Shown: one piece after another, positions 24,633 through 33,051 of the stretch | Layout: each line of letters opens with the position of its first letter | Position numbering within the stretch: the first letter of the stretch is position 1 | IMG/VR virus record: IMGVR_UViG_3300009506_000045 | Span: 1-52,675 of that record | Length of the DNA: 52,675 bases | From: a virus | Direction: 5' to 3' (one strand) | The notes under the pieces: generated by a model | The model's database searches: none | What the model saw: the letters and a program-made list of their open reading frames with translations, nothing else | What the model was told of the DNA's origin: nothing | Made by a program: the position numbers and the translations under genes

Positions 24633-24644
24633 GGGTCTTAGACG
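24606..24644 (+). promoter_or_regulatory. Repeated promoter/leader cassette, copy 4
   Basis: TCAG (24606) stands at the -22 position from GATAA of CGATAAGGGTCTTAGACG (24627-24644), followed by a leader with AAACCTAACCCCGCGGGAGA and ATG 24679. Here too the TAA of the motif is the stop codon of the upstream gene. Confidence 0.65.
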
Positions 24645-24678
24645 AGGAGCGAAACCTAACCCCGCGGGAGATGCAACG

Positions 24679-24993
24679 ATGACGAACAACGAGATGGTCG
24701 AAGCGGCGGTGGCGATGCACGAGGGTCGGAGCGGGTACCACTACGACCGGAAGCGCATCGAGGCGGCGGTGGAGGGAGGCCTCCAGGAGGGGGACGACGT
24801 CCCCATCGGGAACAACGCTCACGTGAAGATTCAGGGCGGGACGGTAGTCGTCCGGCAATGGGATAGAGCGCAGCAGCAGTACCGGGAGATAACCCGGGTG
24901 CTCTTGGAGGACCTCTCGGACGTGCAGCGTGAGAAAACCTTGATCTGCAAGGCCTATCAGGCGGGACGGCTGGGCTCCGAGGTAGGACCCTGA
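24679..24993 (+). CDS. Hypothetical protein
   Basis: A 104-residue protein behind a promoter cassette. It has a helical first third (EMVEAAVAMHEGRSGYHYDR), then short beta strands (AHVKIQGGTVVVRQW) and a helical end. No known family is recognised. Strong expression is expected from the cassette. Confidence 0.65.
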   Translation: MTNNEMVEAAVAMHEGRSGYHYDRKRIEAAVEGGLQEGDDVPIGNNAHVKIQGGTVVVRQWDRAQQQYREITRVLLEDLSDVQREKTLICKAYQAGRLGSEVGP

Positions 24994-25049
24994 GCCAATT
25001 TTCCAACCCCGCCATGTTCCAACCGTGATACCATAGGGGAGGTCACGAC

Positions 25050-25316
25050 GTGAGCAGACGACCGCTACGCAACCTGGACGAGGCGATCGCGAGGGTTGAC
25101 CGGATCCTGGACGACGTCCAAGCCGGACGCACCCCCGCCTCCGAGGAGCTCTGGGCCGAGCTTGGGAAGGTGATCGACGTGCTGGAGCGCCAGGTCACGA
25201 ACGTCTTCCAGCGGGTCCCGCCCCGCTACGCGAGGACCGCGGCGAAGGCCGACCAGGTGCTCAACGATTTCTTCCCGAAGGCCCTCATGACCACGCTGTT
25301 GGGGGACGACGTATGA
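25050..25316 (+). CDS. Hypothetical helical protein
   Basis: An 88-residue protein from GTG 25050 behind GGGGAGGTCA. It is almost entirely helical, with amphipathic stretches (DEAIARVDRILDDVQAG, LGKVIDVLERQVTNVF). No family is recognised. Its stop overlaps the start of the next gene (ATGA). Confidence 0.62.
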   Translation: MSRRPLRNLDEAIARVDRILDDVQAGRTPASEELWAELGKVIDVLERQVTNVFQRVPPRYARTAAKADQVLNDFFPKALMTTLLGDDV

Positions 25317-26017
25317 ACACCAACCGACCCAGGAGGTCGATGCTCCTCGAGGGGCTGCTTCTGCTTCTCGTCGCGCTCGCCGGCGCGGCCCTGCTCGACG
25401 GGGCTACGCGGCTCGTGGTGCACCCGGCGGCACCGGTGGCGCACCCGGCGGCACCGGTGGCGCACCCGATCGAGCGTCCCAACCTGACGCAGCCCCAGCT
25501 AGCGCAGCCCGGCTCATCGCCCCGGCTCGTGCTGCTCACGGGCCACTGGCTCCCGGAGCGTGACGGTTATCCGAGCGGCCCCTTGCTCGACCTGCGCCAC
25601 CAAACGGCGACCCTTTGGGCGTTCCCGGTGGACGTGGCCCCGGCTGGGGACCTGAACGTGATCCCAGCCTGGCACCTCGAGGTGCAGGAGGGCGACGGCT
25701 CCGGGGGCACCGTGTGGAGGCGCTTCGAGCCCCCGAACCTGCTCTACGGCGTGACCATCACGCACCGAGGCTCCCTGCCGTGGGAGCTCTACGACCTGTT
25801 GACCCGCTATCCGCTCTTCCTGTTACTCGGGGTACGGCCCCCTCCGGGCGAGGAGCTACGGACCGTCTGGACCTGGACGGAGGGACGCACCCCGAACCCC
25901 CAAGGCTGGGTGCTGCGAGGCGGGTCTCGGATCGGGCGGATCACGCAGGCGACGCTCCGTCTCGTGGCCCCGGGAGGCGAGATCACCCCGCCGGTCTCGC
26001 TCTGGGTGCTGCGATGA
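25313..26017 (+). CDS. Membrane-anchored hypothetical protein
   Basis: A 234-residue protein. After a basic start (MNTNRPRRS) residues 10-28 form a hydrophobic anchor ([18 protein letters not shown]), which should hold the protein in the inner membrane with the rest outside. A Pro/Ala linker contains two copies of a 21-bp repeat (HPAAPVA, 25421-25462). The remainder is beta-rich with many Trp residues and no recognised motif. It may act in the periplasm, for example in superinfection exclusion or lysis; this is conjecture. Confidence 0.6.
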   Translation: MNTNRPRRSMLLEGLLLLLVALAGAALLDGATRLVVHPAAPVAHPAAPVAHPIERPNLTQPQLAQPGSSPRLVLLTGHWLPERDGYPSGPLLDLRHQTATLWAFPVDVAPAGDLNVIPAWHLEVQEGDGSGGTVWRRFEPPNLLYGVTITHRGSLPWELYDLLTRYPLFLLLGVRPPPGEELRTVWTWTEGRTPNPQGWVLRGGSRIGRITQATLRLVAPGGEITPPVSLWVLR

Positions 26018-26036
26018 GAAGAGGGAGGAGGGCCTC

Positions 26037-26684
26037 ATGAACATCGTACAGGAGTATACGTCGGGTCGACGTAATTTCAACGAGGCCAACCTGCGCTGGG
26101 CCGACCTGTCCGGGGCCGACCTGCGCTGGGCCAACCTGTCCGGGGCCAACCTGCACAGGGCCAACCTGCACAGGGCCAACCTGCGCGGGGCCAACCTGTC
26201 CGGGGCCAACCTGCGTAGGGCCGACCTGCGCTGGGCCAACCTGTCCGGGGCCGACCTGCGCTGGGCCAACCTGTCCGGGGCCAACCTGTCTGGGGCCGAC
26301 CTGTCCGAGGCCGACCTGTCCGGGGCCAACCTGTCCGGGGCCGACCTGCGCTGGGCCAACCTGTCCGGGGCCGACCTGTCTCATACACGTTTACCTGCCC
26401 CAACGGCGGTACTGTCGGCCAATTGGGGCCAGGTCCCGGAGGACCTGTGTCTTGATCTCATGCGATACGACGCCTCCAACCACCCAGCGGGCGTAGCGGC
26501 GTTTGATCGTTGGGCTCTCGATGGCCCATGTCCCTATGCTGTCGTGGAGACGCAACGATGCGCCAACTTCCAGGAGTCCCGATCGATCTGGCAGAACCGA
26601 CCAACGACCGACGCTCCCGTCCCCACGGCGCTCGAGCTGGTACGACGGCTGCTCGCAGCCTCTTGCCGGGGGAGCACCCTATGA
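26037..26684 (+). CDS. Pentapeptide-repeat protein
   Basis: A 215-residue protein. Residues ~14-118 are about 21 pentapeptides of the form A(N/D)L-x-x ([20 protein letters not shown] and so on), enough for roughly five turns of a right-handed beta helix. The repeats are also 15-bp repeats in DNA. The last ~80 residues are a separate domain common in phage members of this family ([10 protein letters not shown], then DLMRYDA and [12 protein letters not shown]). Some pentapeptide proteins (MfpA, Qnr) imitate DNA and protect gyrase; that role is possible here but not shown. Confidence 0.82.
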   Translation: MNIVQEYTSGRRNFNEANLRWADLSGADLRWANLSGANLHRANLHRANLRGANLSGANLRRADLRWANLSGADLRWANLSGANLSGADLSEADLSGANLSGADLRWANLSGADLSHTRLPAPTAVLSANWGQVPEDLCLDLMRYDASNHPAGVAAFDRWALDGPCPYAVVETQRCANFQESRSIWQNRPTTDAPVPTALELVRRLLAASCRGSTL

Positions 26685-26893
26685 CAGGCACCCGTCGCTG
26701 GGTCTGGGCCTACGTAGACGGGGCCTGGCGCCCCGCGGTCTTGGTCCGGAGGGTCGAGCGAGGGCGGCGGAAGGGGAGCTACTGGGTCGAGACCGAGGAG
26801 CTCCGAGGGGGAGCGTGGACCCGGAAGAGCTACGTCGTTTCGCCGGACGCGGTCCGCGAGGACCTGCCGGTCGTGACCAAGCATCGAGCCTAG
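26681..26893 (+). CDS. Small SH3-like hypothetical protein
   Basis: A 70-residue protein from ATG 26681 that overlaps the previous stop (ATGA). It is rich in Trp, Arg and Val with alternating short strands ([30 protein letters not shown]), which would suit a small beta-barrel. Function unknown. Confidence 0.6.
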   Translation: MTGTRRWVWAYVDGAWRPAVLVRRVERGRRKGSYWVETEELRGGAWTRKSYVVSPDAVREDLPVVTKHRA

Positions 26894-26903
26894 GGGGCGT
26901 AAG

Positions 26904-27614
26904 GTGCAATACTTCGGCGGCAAAGCTCGCGTCGGGCCGAGGATCGTGGTCGAGCTCGAACGGGTTCGCAACGGTCGTCCGTTCGTGGAGCCCTTCTGCG
27001 GGGGCCTCTGGATCACGCATCGGATGGCCGGTGAACGGTACGCCTCGGATCTCTGCCGACCGCTCATCACGCTCTACGAGGCCTTGCAGGATGGGTGGGA
27101 TCCGCCGTCGGTCGTGACCGAGGAGACCTACCACCGGATCAAGCAGGTCCAGGACCCGTTCGACCCGATGACGGCCTTCGTGGGCTTCGGCTGCTCGTTC
27201 GCGGGGAAGTTCTTCGGGGGCTACGCCCGGAATCTATCCGTCCGTAACTACGCTGCGACCGCTCGGAGCTCGCTCCTCCGGAAGATGAAGACCTGCCAGG
27301 ATGTGCGCTTCTCCTGTGTTGACTACCGGAAGATCGCCCCCAGGGGTACCCTCGTTTACCTGGACCCGCCCTACCTGAACTGCACCCCGGCAGGCGGGCT
27401 CAACTCGATCGATACCGAGGAGCTCTGGGCGGTAGTCCGTTCGTGGAGCGACCGTAACCTGGTCGTGGTCTCGGAGTACGTGGCCCCGCCCGACTTCCTC
27501 GAGCTGGCGGCCTTCCCAACGACGACCCGCATCCGTAACGCTCGGAACGAACAGGAACCCCGGCTCGAAAAGCTCTTCGTTCACGCATCCTTAGCACGAG
27601 AGGTAAACCTATGA
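26904..27614 (+). CDS. DNA adenine N6-methyltransferase, Dam/D12 class
   Basis: A 236-residue protein from GTG 26904. Motifs: YFGGKAR at the very N terminus (SAM-binding side), FVEPFCGG near residue 30, and the catalytic LDPPYLN at about 153-159. Order and size match the D12 (Dam-like) class, which methylates the N6 of adenine. There is no adjacent restriction enzyme, so it probably protects phage DNA from host restriction or helps regulation. Target sequence unknown. It overlaps the next gene by four bases. Confidence 0.85.
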   Translation: MQYFGGKARVGPRIVVELERVRNGRPFVEPFCGGLWITHRMAGERYASDLCRPLITLYEALQDGWDPPSVVTEETYHRIKQVQDPFDPMTAFVGFGCSFAGKFFGGYARNLSVRNYAATARSSLLRKMKTCQDVRFSCVDYRKIAPRGTLVYLDPPYLNCTPAGGLNSIDTEELWAVVRSWSDRNLVVVSEYVAPPDFLELAAFPTTTRIRNARNEQEPRLEKLFVHASLAREVNL

Positions 27615-29641
27615 ACCTGCGCCTCGGAGCCTCGAACCTGAAGGCCGTCGACTTCGTCCAGGAGCTCACCGGGCTCGACCTGCTGATCGGCCCGAACGGG
27701 GTCGGCAAAAGCTCGCGGCTCGACGCCCTCAAGCTCCTCCTCCTCGGCTACGTGCCGATCCGGGGCAACCGCTCCGCCGGCTCGACCTACGCGGCCCTCG
27801 CCCGTGACCTGGAGCAGCCGATCGAGGTCTGGCTCTCGTGGACCGAGGAACTTCCCGACGCTCCGGAGGTTACCGAGCGGACCGTCCGTCGGATCGTCGA
27901 ACCAGCCCGAAACGACAAGCCGGGCAAGCAGATCCTCGTCGTCGACGACGTGAGGGCTCCGACCCTAAAGGAGGGGCAAGCCCGTCTCGAGGCCCTGCTC
28001 GGCCGGCACCTCGCGACCCTCGACCTGGCGAAGGCCCTCGGGGGCTCGGACGCGGATCGGCGGGCCTGGCTCCTGGAGACGTTCCCCCCGGACGCGGTGA
28101 CGCTGCCCGAGGATCTGCGGTACGAGGGCGCCCCGACGGACCCAGCCGAGCTCAAGCAGGACGTGACCGGGCACGTGACCGAGGTACGCGCGAGGCTCCG
28201 GGCCGCGGAGCAGGCCCACGAGGCCGCGAAGGCCGAGGCTCGGACGTGCCCCGACCCCCCGAACCTGGTCGACCTCGAGGAGCTTCTGGCGACCCTTCGA
28301 CGAGAGGTCGAGCAACGGGCCCGGCTCGAGGGTCGGCTCGAGACGCTCCGCTTCGATCCACCGCTGCGCGTCGATCCGCCCGGTGACGAGCCGGCCAAGC
28401 CGACCCGATCGGTGGCCGAGCTCGACGAGGAGGTCCGGCAGCTCACGCCGCGGCTCAAGGCGCTCGAGACGGCGAACGAGGCCCACCGGGCCCGGGAGGA
28501 GGAGCGGACCGCGTGGGCCCAGCAGGAGGCCCCGACCCGCGAGGCCTTCCTGGTGGCCTGCCGTAACCTCGGCTGGGAGGAGGCCGACCCTACGGACGCT
28601 CGGCAGCGTTTGGCGGCCGAGCTGGCTAACCTCGACGAGGCCATCGATCGGGCCGGCGTCACGGAGGCCCCGACCATCTGCCCGATCAGCGAGATGGTGA
28701 CCTGTCCCGTGCGGTGGGAGCCGCACCTCGAGGACCTAGCGGCGAGACGCGACCAGCTCCGAGGGGAGCGGGCCAAGCTCCAGAGCGTCTCCGACCTGGC
28801 GACCGCGTGGTCGGTGCTCGGCACCGCCCCGCCCGCGCTCCCTGACGTAGGGGAGGAGCTCCAGCGGGTCCGGGACAAGCTCGCGGAGATCCGGGACACC
28901 GCCCGGACGTCCCGGGAGGCAGAGGCCGCGTGGAGCACCTGGGAGGCCGCGCGGCAGGCTTACGAGGCCTACCAGGCCGAGCTCGCTCGGCACGAGGCGG
29001 CCGTCCGGGAGCTCGATCGGCTCGAGGGCGAGCTCGCCAAGCTGACGGTCGTGGACCCCCAGCCCACCGAGGACCGCCTCAAGGAGGGGCGCGAGAGGGC
29101 TTCGCGCAAGCGGCACGTGACCGAGCAGGTCGAGCGCACGCTCCGGGCCCTCGAGGCGGCCCGGGCGGCCTACGAGCGCTGGACGGCCCGGCAGGAGCTG
29201 GTCGCCCAGGTAGAGCGGCAGGCCCTCGGCCAGGCCTCGGGGATCGACGTCCCCGGGCTCGGTCGGCTCGAGGTCGACGCGGAGGCGGCCCGGATCTCGG
29301 TCGGCGGCCGGACGCTCGACGCTCTGTCGGCGGGCGAGCAGGTCCTGGCCCTAACCTACCTGACCCTGTACGCGCTCGGAGGGACAGGCTCGACCGACGA
29401 GAAGCGTTCGACCGACGAGAAGCGTTCGACCGACGAGAAGCGTTCGACCGACGAGAAGCGTTCGACCGACGAGAAGCGTTTTCTCGTGGTTGAAGCAGCC
29501 GAGCTCCACCCGACCCTCTTCGCGGACCTCCTGGCTCACCTGGTCAAGCTCGACGGGCTCTACGTGATCGTCTGCCGACCGGAGGGCCTGGCCCGTCCGA
29601 TCGACGGGGTTACGGTCTGGAACCTGGGGGGTGCATCATGA
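27611..29641 (+). CDS. SbcC/Rad50-like ATPase
   Basis: A 676-residue protein. Walker A is GPNGVGKSS (27-35). A long coiled coil fills residues ~180-560, interrupted near 357-366 by CPISEMVTCP, which looks like a zinc-hook variant. The ABC signature is DALSAGEQVLAL (~571). Just after it, residues 594-623 are five exact STDEKR repeats, followed directly by FLVVEAAELHP where Walker B should be; the expected Asp is replaced by Glu or missing. With its nuclease partner it would process DNA ends; no SbcD-like gene is adjacent, though a DnaQ-like exonuclease lies two genes downstream. Confidence 0.8.
   Translation: MNLRLGASNLKAVDFVQELTGLDLLIGPNGVGKSSRLDALKLLLLGYVPIRGNRSAGSTYAALARDLEQPIEVWLSWTEELPDAPEVTERTVRRIVEPARNDKPGKQILVVDDVRAPTLKEGQARLEALLGRHLATLDLAKALGGSDADRRAWLLETFPPDAVTLPEDLRYEGAPTDPAELKQDVTGHVTEVRARLRAAEQAHEAAKAEARTCPDPPNLVDLEELLATLRREVEQRARLEGRLETLRFDPPLRVDPPGDEPAKPTRSVAELDEEVRQLTPRLKALETANEAHRAREEERTAWAQQEAPTREAFLVACRNLGWEEADPTDARQRLAAELANLDEAIDRAGVTEAPTICPISEMVTCPVRWEPHLEDLAARRDQLRGERAKLQSVSDLATAWSVLGTAPPALPDVGEELQRVRDKLAEIRDTARTSREAEAAWSTWEAARQAYEAYQAELARHEAAVRELDRLEGELAKLTVVDPQPTEDRLKEGRERASRKRHVTEQVERTLRALEAARAAYERWTARQELVAQVERQALGQASGIDVPGLGRLEVDAEAARISVGGRTLDALSAGEQVLALTYLTLYALGGTGSTDEKRSTDEKRSTDEKRSTDEKRSTDEKRFLVVEAAELHPTLFADLLAHLVKLDGLYVIVCRPEGLARPIDGVTVWNLGGAS
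29390..29479 (+). repeat. 18-bp tandem repeat, five exact copies, inside the SbcC-like gene
   Basis: TCGACCGACGAGAAGCGT is repeated at 29390, 29408, 29426, 29444 and 29462 with no differences. It stays in frame (STDEKR) and sits between the ABC signature and the Walker B region. Exact identity points to recent slippage or expansion. Confidence 0.97.
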
Positions 29642-30441
29642 AGCGCTGGTTCCTGCTGGACGGCCCCGGGGTCGAGGCCCTCGCGAGCACGGAGGGGACC
29701 TACCTCAGGGCCTACCTCACGCAGGACGCCGACCCCAACGGCGTCGAGGTGGTGCGCGTGCTTCCGCCCTGCGGGGAACCGCTGCAGGCGTCCGAGGTCC
29801 CACCGGTCGATCACGGCGAGGCTGAGCCCAACGTCAAGACCGAACCGGACGATGCCTGGGTAGCCGAGACGGAACGGATCCGGGGCCTCCTCCAGGGGCG
29901 CGCGAGCGTTGGGAACGATGAGGATCACCACCTCTATGAGTCCCTGCTCGACCTGGTGAACCACGCGTGGGCGCACCTCGGGGTGCGCTGCGCGAACCTA
30001 GAGCGGGAGGCCGAGGCCGGAACAGCCTACACCTCCTCCTTCGGCGCGGACCTGGCGGCCCTCGCTGAGCGGGTCCACGGGCTGGACCAGGAGCTCACGA
30101 GCCTCGACCAAGAGGTGCTCGACCTCCGATCGCTCGTCGAGCAGCGCACGTCGGCGGTCGGACCACCGCCGCTCGTGCACGACCCGGAGGCCTCGTCGGG
30201 TTCAACCCCCTGGCCGGGGCCCGGCATCCAGCCCCCGCACCTTTGGCCGAAGCCCAGCTTCGAGACCACGCGTGACCTCAAGACCACGCGTGGCCTCAAG
30301 ACGAAACCTGGTTCCACCGAGGAGCTTGACCTCTTGCGCGAGATTCGAGCGCTTTCGATCCAGCACCTGGCCTCCGAGCCCTTCGGTCGATCCGACCTCC
30401 GGGACGCTTTGCGCCGCTACGAGAAGGAGTACCTATCATGA
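29638..30441 (+). CDS. Hypothetical coiled-coil protein
   Basis: A 267-residue protein, start overlapping the previous stop. Residues ~100-180 are helical and likely coiled coil (ALAERVHGLDQELTSLDQEV). A Pro-rich linker follows, with the short duplication TTRDLKTTRGLKT, and then a helical C terminus. No known domain. Its place between SbcC-like and DnaQ-like genes suggests a structural or adaptor part of a DNA-processing set. Confidence 0.6.
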   Translation: MKRWFLLDGPGVEALASTEGTYLRAYLTQDADPNGVEVVRVLPPCGEPLQASEVPPVDHGEAEPNVKTEPDDAWVAETERIRGLLQGRASVGNDEDHHLYESLLDLVNHAWAHLGVRCANLEREAEAGTAYTSSFGADLAALAERVHGLDQELTSLDQEVLDLRSLVEQRTSAVGPPPLVHDPEASSGSTPWPGPGIQPPHLWPKPSFETTRDLKTTRGLKTKPGSTEELDLLREIRALSIQHLASEPFGRSDLRDALRRYEKEYLS

Positions 30442-31211
30442 CCGAGCAGCTCGCCTTGATCGACGTCGAGACGACCGGGCTCGACCCCGCTACCTGCCGG
30501 GTGGTCGAGGTCGCGGTCCGGGTGATCGAGCCCCGCCCCGGCGGGGACTCCCGCACGCTCGAGAGCCTCGACGTCACGATCGACGCCGACGTCGACGTGC
30601 CGCCGGGTGCCGCGGCGGTTCACGGGCTGACCCGGGGCCTCCTGGCCCGCACCGGGGCGCCCCCGGCGACGGTCTGGGCTCAGGTGGCGAAGATGCTGGT
30701 CGGTCGGACGATGGTCGCTCACAACGCGCCCTTTGACCGGGACTTCGTGGCCTCCGAGCTCTACCGGCTCGGGGCCGACCGGGACGCTGAGTACGTGAGC
30801 GACCCCGACCGCTGGCTCGACACGCTCAACCTGTCTCGGCACCTGCTCCCGGACCTCGAGGCGCACGGCCTGCCGGCACTCTACTACGCGATGTTTCCCG
30901 ACCCTCCGACCAGACCGACTTTTCACCGGGCGGGGGAGGACGTGCAGATCCTGCAGCGGGTGCTCGACCAGCTCCTCGGCGCCTACGCACTCAAGAACCC
31001 TGGCGGGGTCGATGGGGACGTTATCGGGGGCCTGCTAGAGCTCGCCCAGACCCCGGCTATCGGCTTCCGGATGCCCACGGGCAAGCACAAGGGCATGGCC
31101 CTCTCCCGGCTCCCGACGGACTACCTGCGCTGGGTCGAGCGGTCGGGGGCGTTCCCGGGCTCGCTCCGGGACTCCCTTCTAGCCGTGCTCGCCCACCGAC
31201 GGGAGGCCTGA
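30438..31211 (+). CDS. DnaQ-like 3'-5' exonuclease (DEDDh) with C-terminal DUF3820-like domain
   Basis: A 257-residue protein. Exonuclease motifs: LIDVETTGLD (Asp9, Glu11), MVAHNAPFDRDF, and HRAGEDVQI near residue 160 (His and Asp of DEDDh). The last ~55 residues have the DUF3820 pattern (RMPTGKHKGMALSRLPTDYL then RWVERSG). Such proteins trim DNA or RNA 3' ends. A separate exonuclease beside a proofreading polymerase suggests recombination, host DNA degradation or nucleotide recycling. Confidence 0.85.
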   Translation: MTEQLALIDVETTGLDPATCRVVEVAVRVIEPRPGGDSRTLESLDVTIDADVDVPPGAAAVHGLTRGLLARTGAPPATVWAQVAKMLVGRTMVAHNAPFDRDFVASELYRLGADRDAEYVSDPDRWLDTLNLSRHLLPDLEAHGLPALYYAMFPDPPTRPTFHRAGEDVQILQRVLDQLLGAYALKNPGGVDGDVIGGLLELAQTPAIGFRMPTGKHKGMALSRLPTDYLRWVERSGAFPGSLRDSLLAVLAHRREA

Positions 31212-31213
31212 CC

Positions 31214-31402
31214 GTGGACAGGCACCAGGTCAGGCTCCAGGCGCGGGTGGAGCAGCTCGAGGCGTTTCAAGCTGAGGCGATCCGCCTCCTGGTGCGGGTC
31301 TACCTCGCGCTAGCCTTCAACCCGGAACCGTATGAACGAGATGAGGTTCGACATTCGGTCACGGATCTGTTACAACGAACCGCCAAGGAGGCTCAAAGAT
31401 GA
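31214..31402 (+). CDS. Small hypothetical helical protein
   Basis: A 62-residue protein from GTG 31214, two bases after the exonuclease stop. Helical throughout (ARVEQLEAFQAEAIRLLVRV). It overlaps the next gene start by four bases. No family is recognised; the coupling supports a real gene. Confidence 0.5.
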   Translation: MDRHQVRLQARVEQLEAFQAEAIRLLVRVYLALAFNPEPYERDEVRHSVTDLLQRTAKEAQR

Positions 31403-31629
31403 CGGCGTCAAACGAGACCAAGACCCCTATACCCTACCTCGGCGTGGCCTACGTGTTCGAGGGTGATGAGGCCCGGCTGGTCGAGCACCTCAAGTTCCCG
31501 CTGATCGTCTTCGCGACCAGCCCGCAGGAAGCTCGAGAAAGGGTCGTCAAGATCGTCGCGAGAGATCGTCTCGTGCCCTCGGGCGACATCGACGCGGCCG
31601 AGGTGCGCGTGCTCCCTTTTTCGAACTGA
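31399..31629 (+). CDS. Small hypothetical protein
   Basis: A 76-residue alpha/beta protein: strands YLGVAYVFEG and PLIVFATS, helix PQEARERVVKIVAR, ending in VRVLPFSN. The layout is like small phage proteins of unknown role. AAGGAGG lies upstream within the preceding gene. Confidence 0.58.
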   Translation: MTASNETKTPIPYLGVAYVFEGDEARLVEHLKFPLIVFATSPQEARERVVKIVARDRLVPSGDIDAAEVRVLPFSN

Positions 31630-31646
31630 CGGCGCTCCTCTTTGGC

Positions 31647-31826
31647 ATGGCCGTCGAGTCGGTACCAGGTACCCCCGTCGGAGACGCTGGCGGGCTCCTC
31701 GTGCCGTCTAGCCTGGCGCGGGGCTTGTGCGACCGCGCCGCCACGGGGGGCATCATCAAGGACCCCATCCCGTACACCACCATCACGTGGACCGGTAACA
31801 CGAATAACCAGACCTACACCACCTAG
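31647..31826 (+). CDS. Possible small protein (59 residues)
   Basis: An open frame from ATG 31647 to TAG 31824-31826 in an otherwise empty 208-base gap. No clear ribosome-binding site is seen. The end (IKDPIPYTTITWTGNTNNQT) is protein-like, with a composition different from noise in a GC-rich genome. Weak call. Confidence 0.3.
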   Translation: MAVESVPGTPVGDAGGLLVPSSLARGLCDRAATGGIIKDPIPYTTITWTGNTNNQTYTT

Positions 31827-31837
31827 AAGGAGGGCCG

Positions 31838-32116
31838 ATGTCAAAGTCCTGGAGAACCACGCTCGCCGGCTGGCTCGGCGGGGTCGGCCTGCTGGCCACC
31901 CAGCTCCGGAGCCTGCTGACCGACGGTACGATCGACTGGGAGGTGGTGCTCGCGGCCCTCGCGCTCTTCGGCCTCGGGCTGCAGGCCCGGGACCGCAAGG
32001 TTTCGAGCGAGGACGAGGGGATCAAGCCGGCCACGCCCTCGGTAGCGACCAAGGAGGCGATCGACAAGGCGATCGCCGACGTCCTGACCCAACCCAAGAC
32101 GGAGGTGCAACCGTGA
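31838..32116 (+). CDS. Small membrane protein, holin-like candidate
   Basis: A 92-residue protein behind AGAAGGAGG. Two hydrophobic stretches, LAGWLGGVGLLATQL and VLAALALFGLGLQA, are followed by a charged tail beginning RDRKVSSEDEG. The type TxxGxLxGxGxLLxxL...AALAxxGLGLxAxDxxVS is common in phage lysis regions and is often annotated as a holin. The neighbouring lipoprotein at 32361 supports a lysis cassette, but no endolysin is visible. Confidence 0.55.
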   Translation: MSKSWRTTLAGWLGGVGLLATQLRSLLTDGTIDWEVVLAALALFGLGLQARDRKVSSEDEGIKPATPSVATKEAIDKAIADVLTQPKTEVQP

Positions 32117-32361
32117 CGCTCGCCAACACCGTAACCTCGGCCCTGACGGCCCTCGAGGCGGGGGCGGCGGAGGACGTAGCCCGCTACGCGGCGGCGATCT
32201 CCGCGGACCTGGCCCGGGCGGCCGGCCGGCCGGAGCTCTACGCGGAGGTCCTGGCGCAGGCTCACCTCCTAGCCGAGAAGCACCGGCTGACCGTGGCCCG
32301 CGCTACCCTCGACGTGGCCCTGACGACCCTTCTCTCGACCCTGACCCCGGAGGCTACCTGA
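32113..32361 (+). CDS. Small helical hypothetical protein
   Basis: An 82-residue protein from GTG 32113 that overlaps the previous stop (GTGA). It is Ala/Leu-rich and helical (VTSALTALEAGAAEDVARYA, AQAHLLAEKHRLTVARA). Function unknown. Its stop touches the start of the next gene. Confidence 0.55.
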   Translation: MTLANTVTSALTALEAGAAEDVARYAAAISADLARAAGRPELYAEVLAQAHLLAEKHRLTVARATLDVALTTLLSTLTPEAT

Positions 32362-32633
32362 TGCGTTCCAACCTGGGACAACGTTCCCGCCTAAGGCGGT
32401 ATGCTCGCGCGTTCCTGGTCAGCTCGGCCCTGCTGGTCTGCACCTCGTGCGTCGGCCCGGTCGGCGTCCAGCCGGAGGCCCTGCAGGGGGTGCTCGGCCC
32501 CGTGCTCGACCGCCACGACGCCTACGTGCGCGCCGACGCGGCGCTCGACCCGCTCGACAAGGCGACCTACCTCCGCTCCTCGGCCCTGATCCGGGAGACC
32601 GTGCAGGCTGCCGTGGGGACGCCGGTCCGATGA
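32361..32633 (+). CDS. Small lipoprotein (possible outer-membrane spanin)
   Basis: A 90-residue protein with a basic start, hydrophobic segment AFLVSSALLVC and a lipobox-like CTSC, so Cys30 is the likely lipidated residue. The mature part is short and helical (LDRHDAYVRADAALDPLDKATY). Size, lipid anchor and place after a holin-like gene are what one expects of an Rz1-like spanin; there is no proline-rich stretch, so this is tentative. Confidence 0.6.
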   Translation: MRSNLGQRSRLRRYARAFLVSSALLVCTSCVGPVGVQPEALQGVLGPVLDRHDAYVRADAALDPLDKATYLRSSALIRETVQAAVGTPVR

Positions 32634-32851
32634 AGCCGACCGCCGAAGCGACCCGACGGATCGTCCGGGCGATCCTCGACCGGGGGCGTGAGCTCGGGCT
32701 TACGGCGACCGAGCTCGGCCGTCGGGCGGGGGTTTCCCGGACGACCCTCTGGCGCCTCAAGCAGGGCCAGGGAGGGCGGCTCCACGTGATCCTGACCCTG
32801 GCCCACGAGGTCGGGTATGACCTGGTCCTTGGCCGAAAGGGGGGACCATGA
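32630..32851 (+). CDS. Helix-turn-helix DNA-binding protein (Xre/Cro type)
   Basis: A 73-residue protein whose ATG overlaps the previous stop. Residues ~22-45 form a clear helix-turn-helix: LTATELGRRAGVSRTTLWRL. It is the only obvious small transcription factor in the window, so it is a candidate for binding the AGGAACCT iterons or the promoter cassettes, though nothing links it to either directly. Confidence 0.78.
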   Translation: MKPTAEATRRIVRAILDRGRELGLTATELGRRAGVSRTTLWRLKQGQGGRLHVILTLAHEVGYDLVLGRKGGP

Positions 32852-33048
32852 TCGAGCTCGGAACCGCGCTCCTGCTCATCGGGCTGGTCCTGGCGAGCGG
32901 GGGGACAGGCGCGTTGCTGATCTGGCCGTTCGCGTTCCGACGCGGGCTGTTGGCCGGGCTGATGGAGGCAGGGGGGCTATACGCTCGATCCGTGGACCCG
33001 GACGAGGGTTACCTCGGCCCCCCTGCCGCTTCCTCGATAGGAGGCTAA
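32848..33048 (+). CDS. Small membrane protein
   Basis: A 66-residue protein overlapping the HTH gene's stop. One strong hydrophobic helix (LGTALLLIGLVLASGGTGAL then LIWPFAF) makes up the first half; the rest is polar. No family is recognised. Confidence 0.6.
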   Translation: MIELGTALLLIGLVLASGGTGALLIWPFAFRRGLLAGLMEAGGLYARSVDPDEGYLGPPAASSIGG

Positions 33049-33051
33049 CCG

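Noticed and set aside
31642-32361. Plus-strand open frame of about 239 codons
   Set aside because: Only its end (from GTG 32113) is protein-like; the rest is out of frame with the holin-like gene at 31838.
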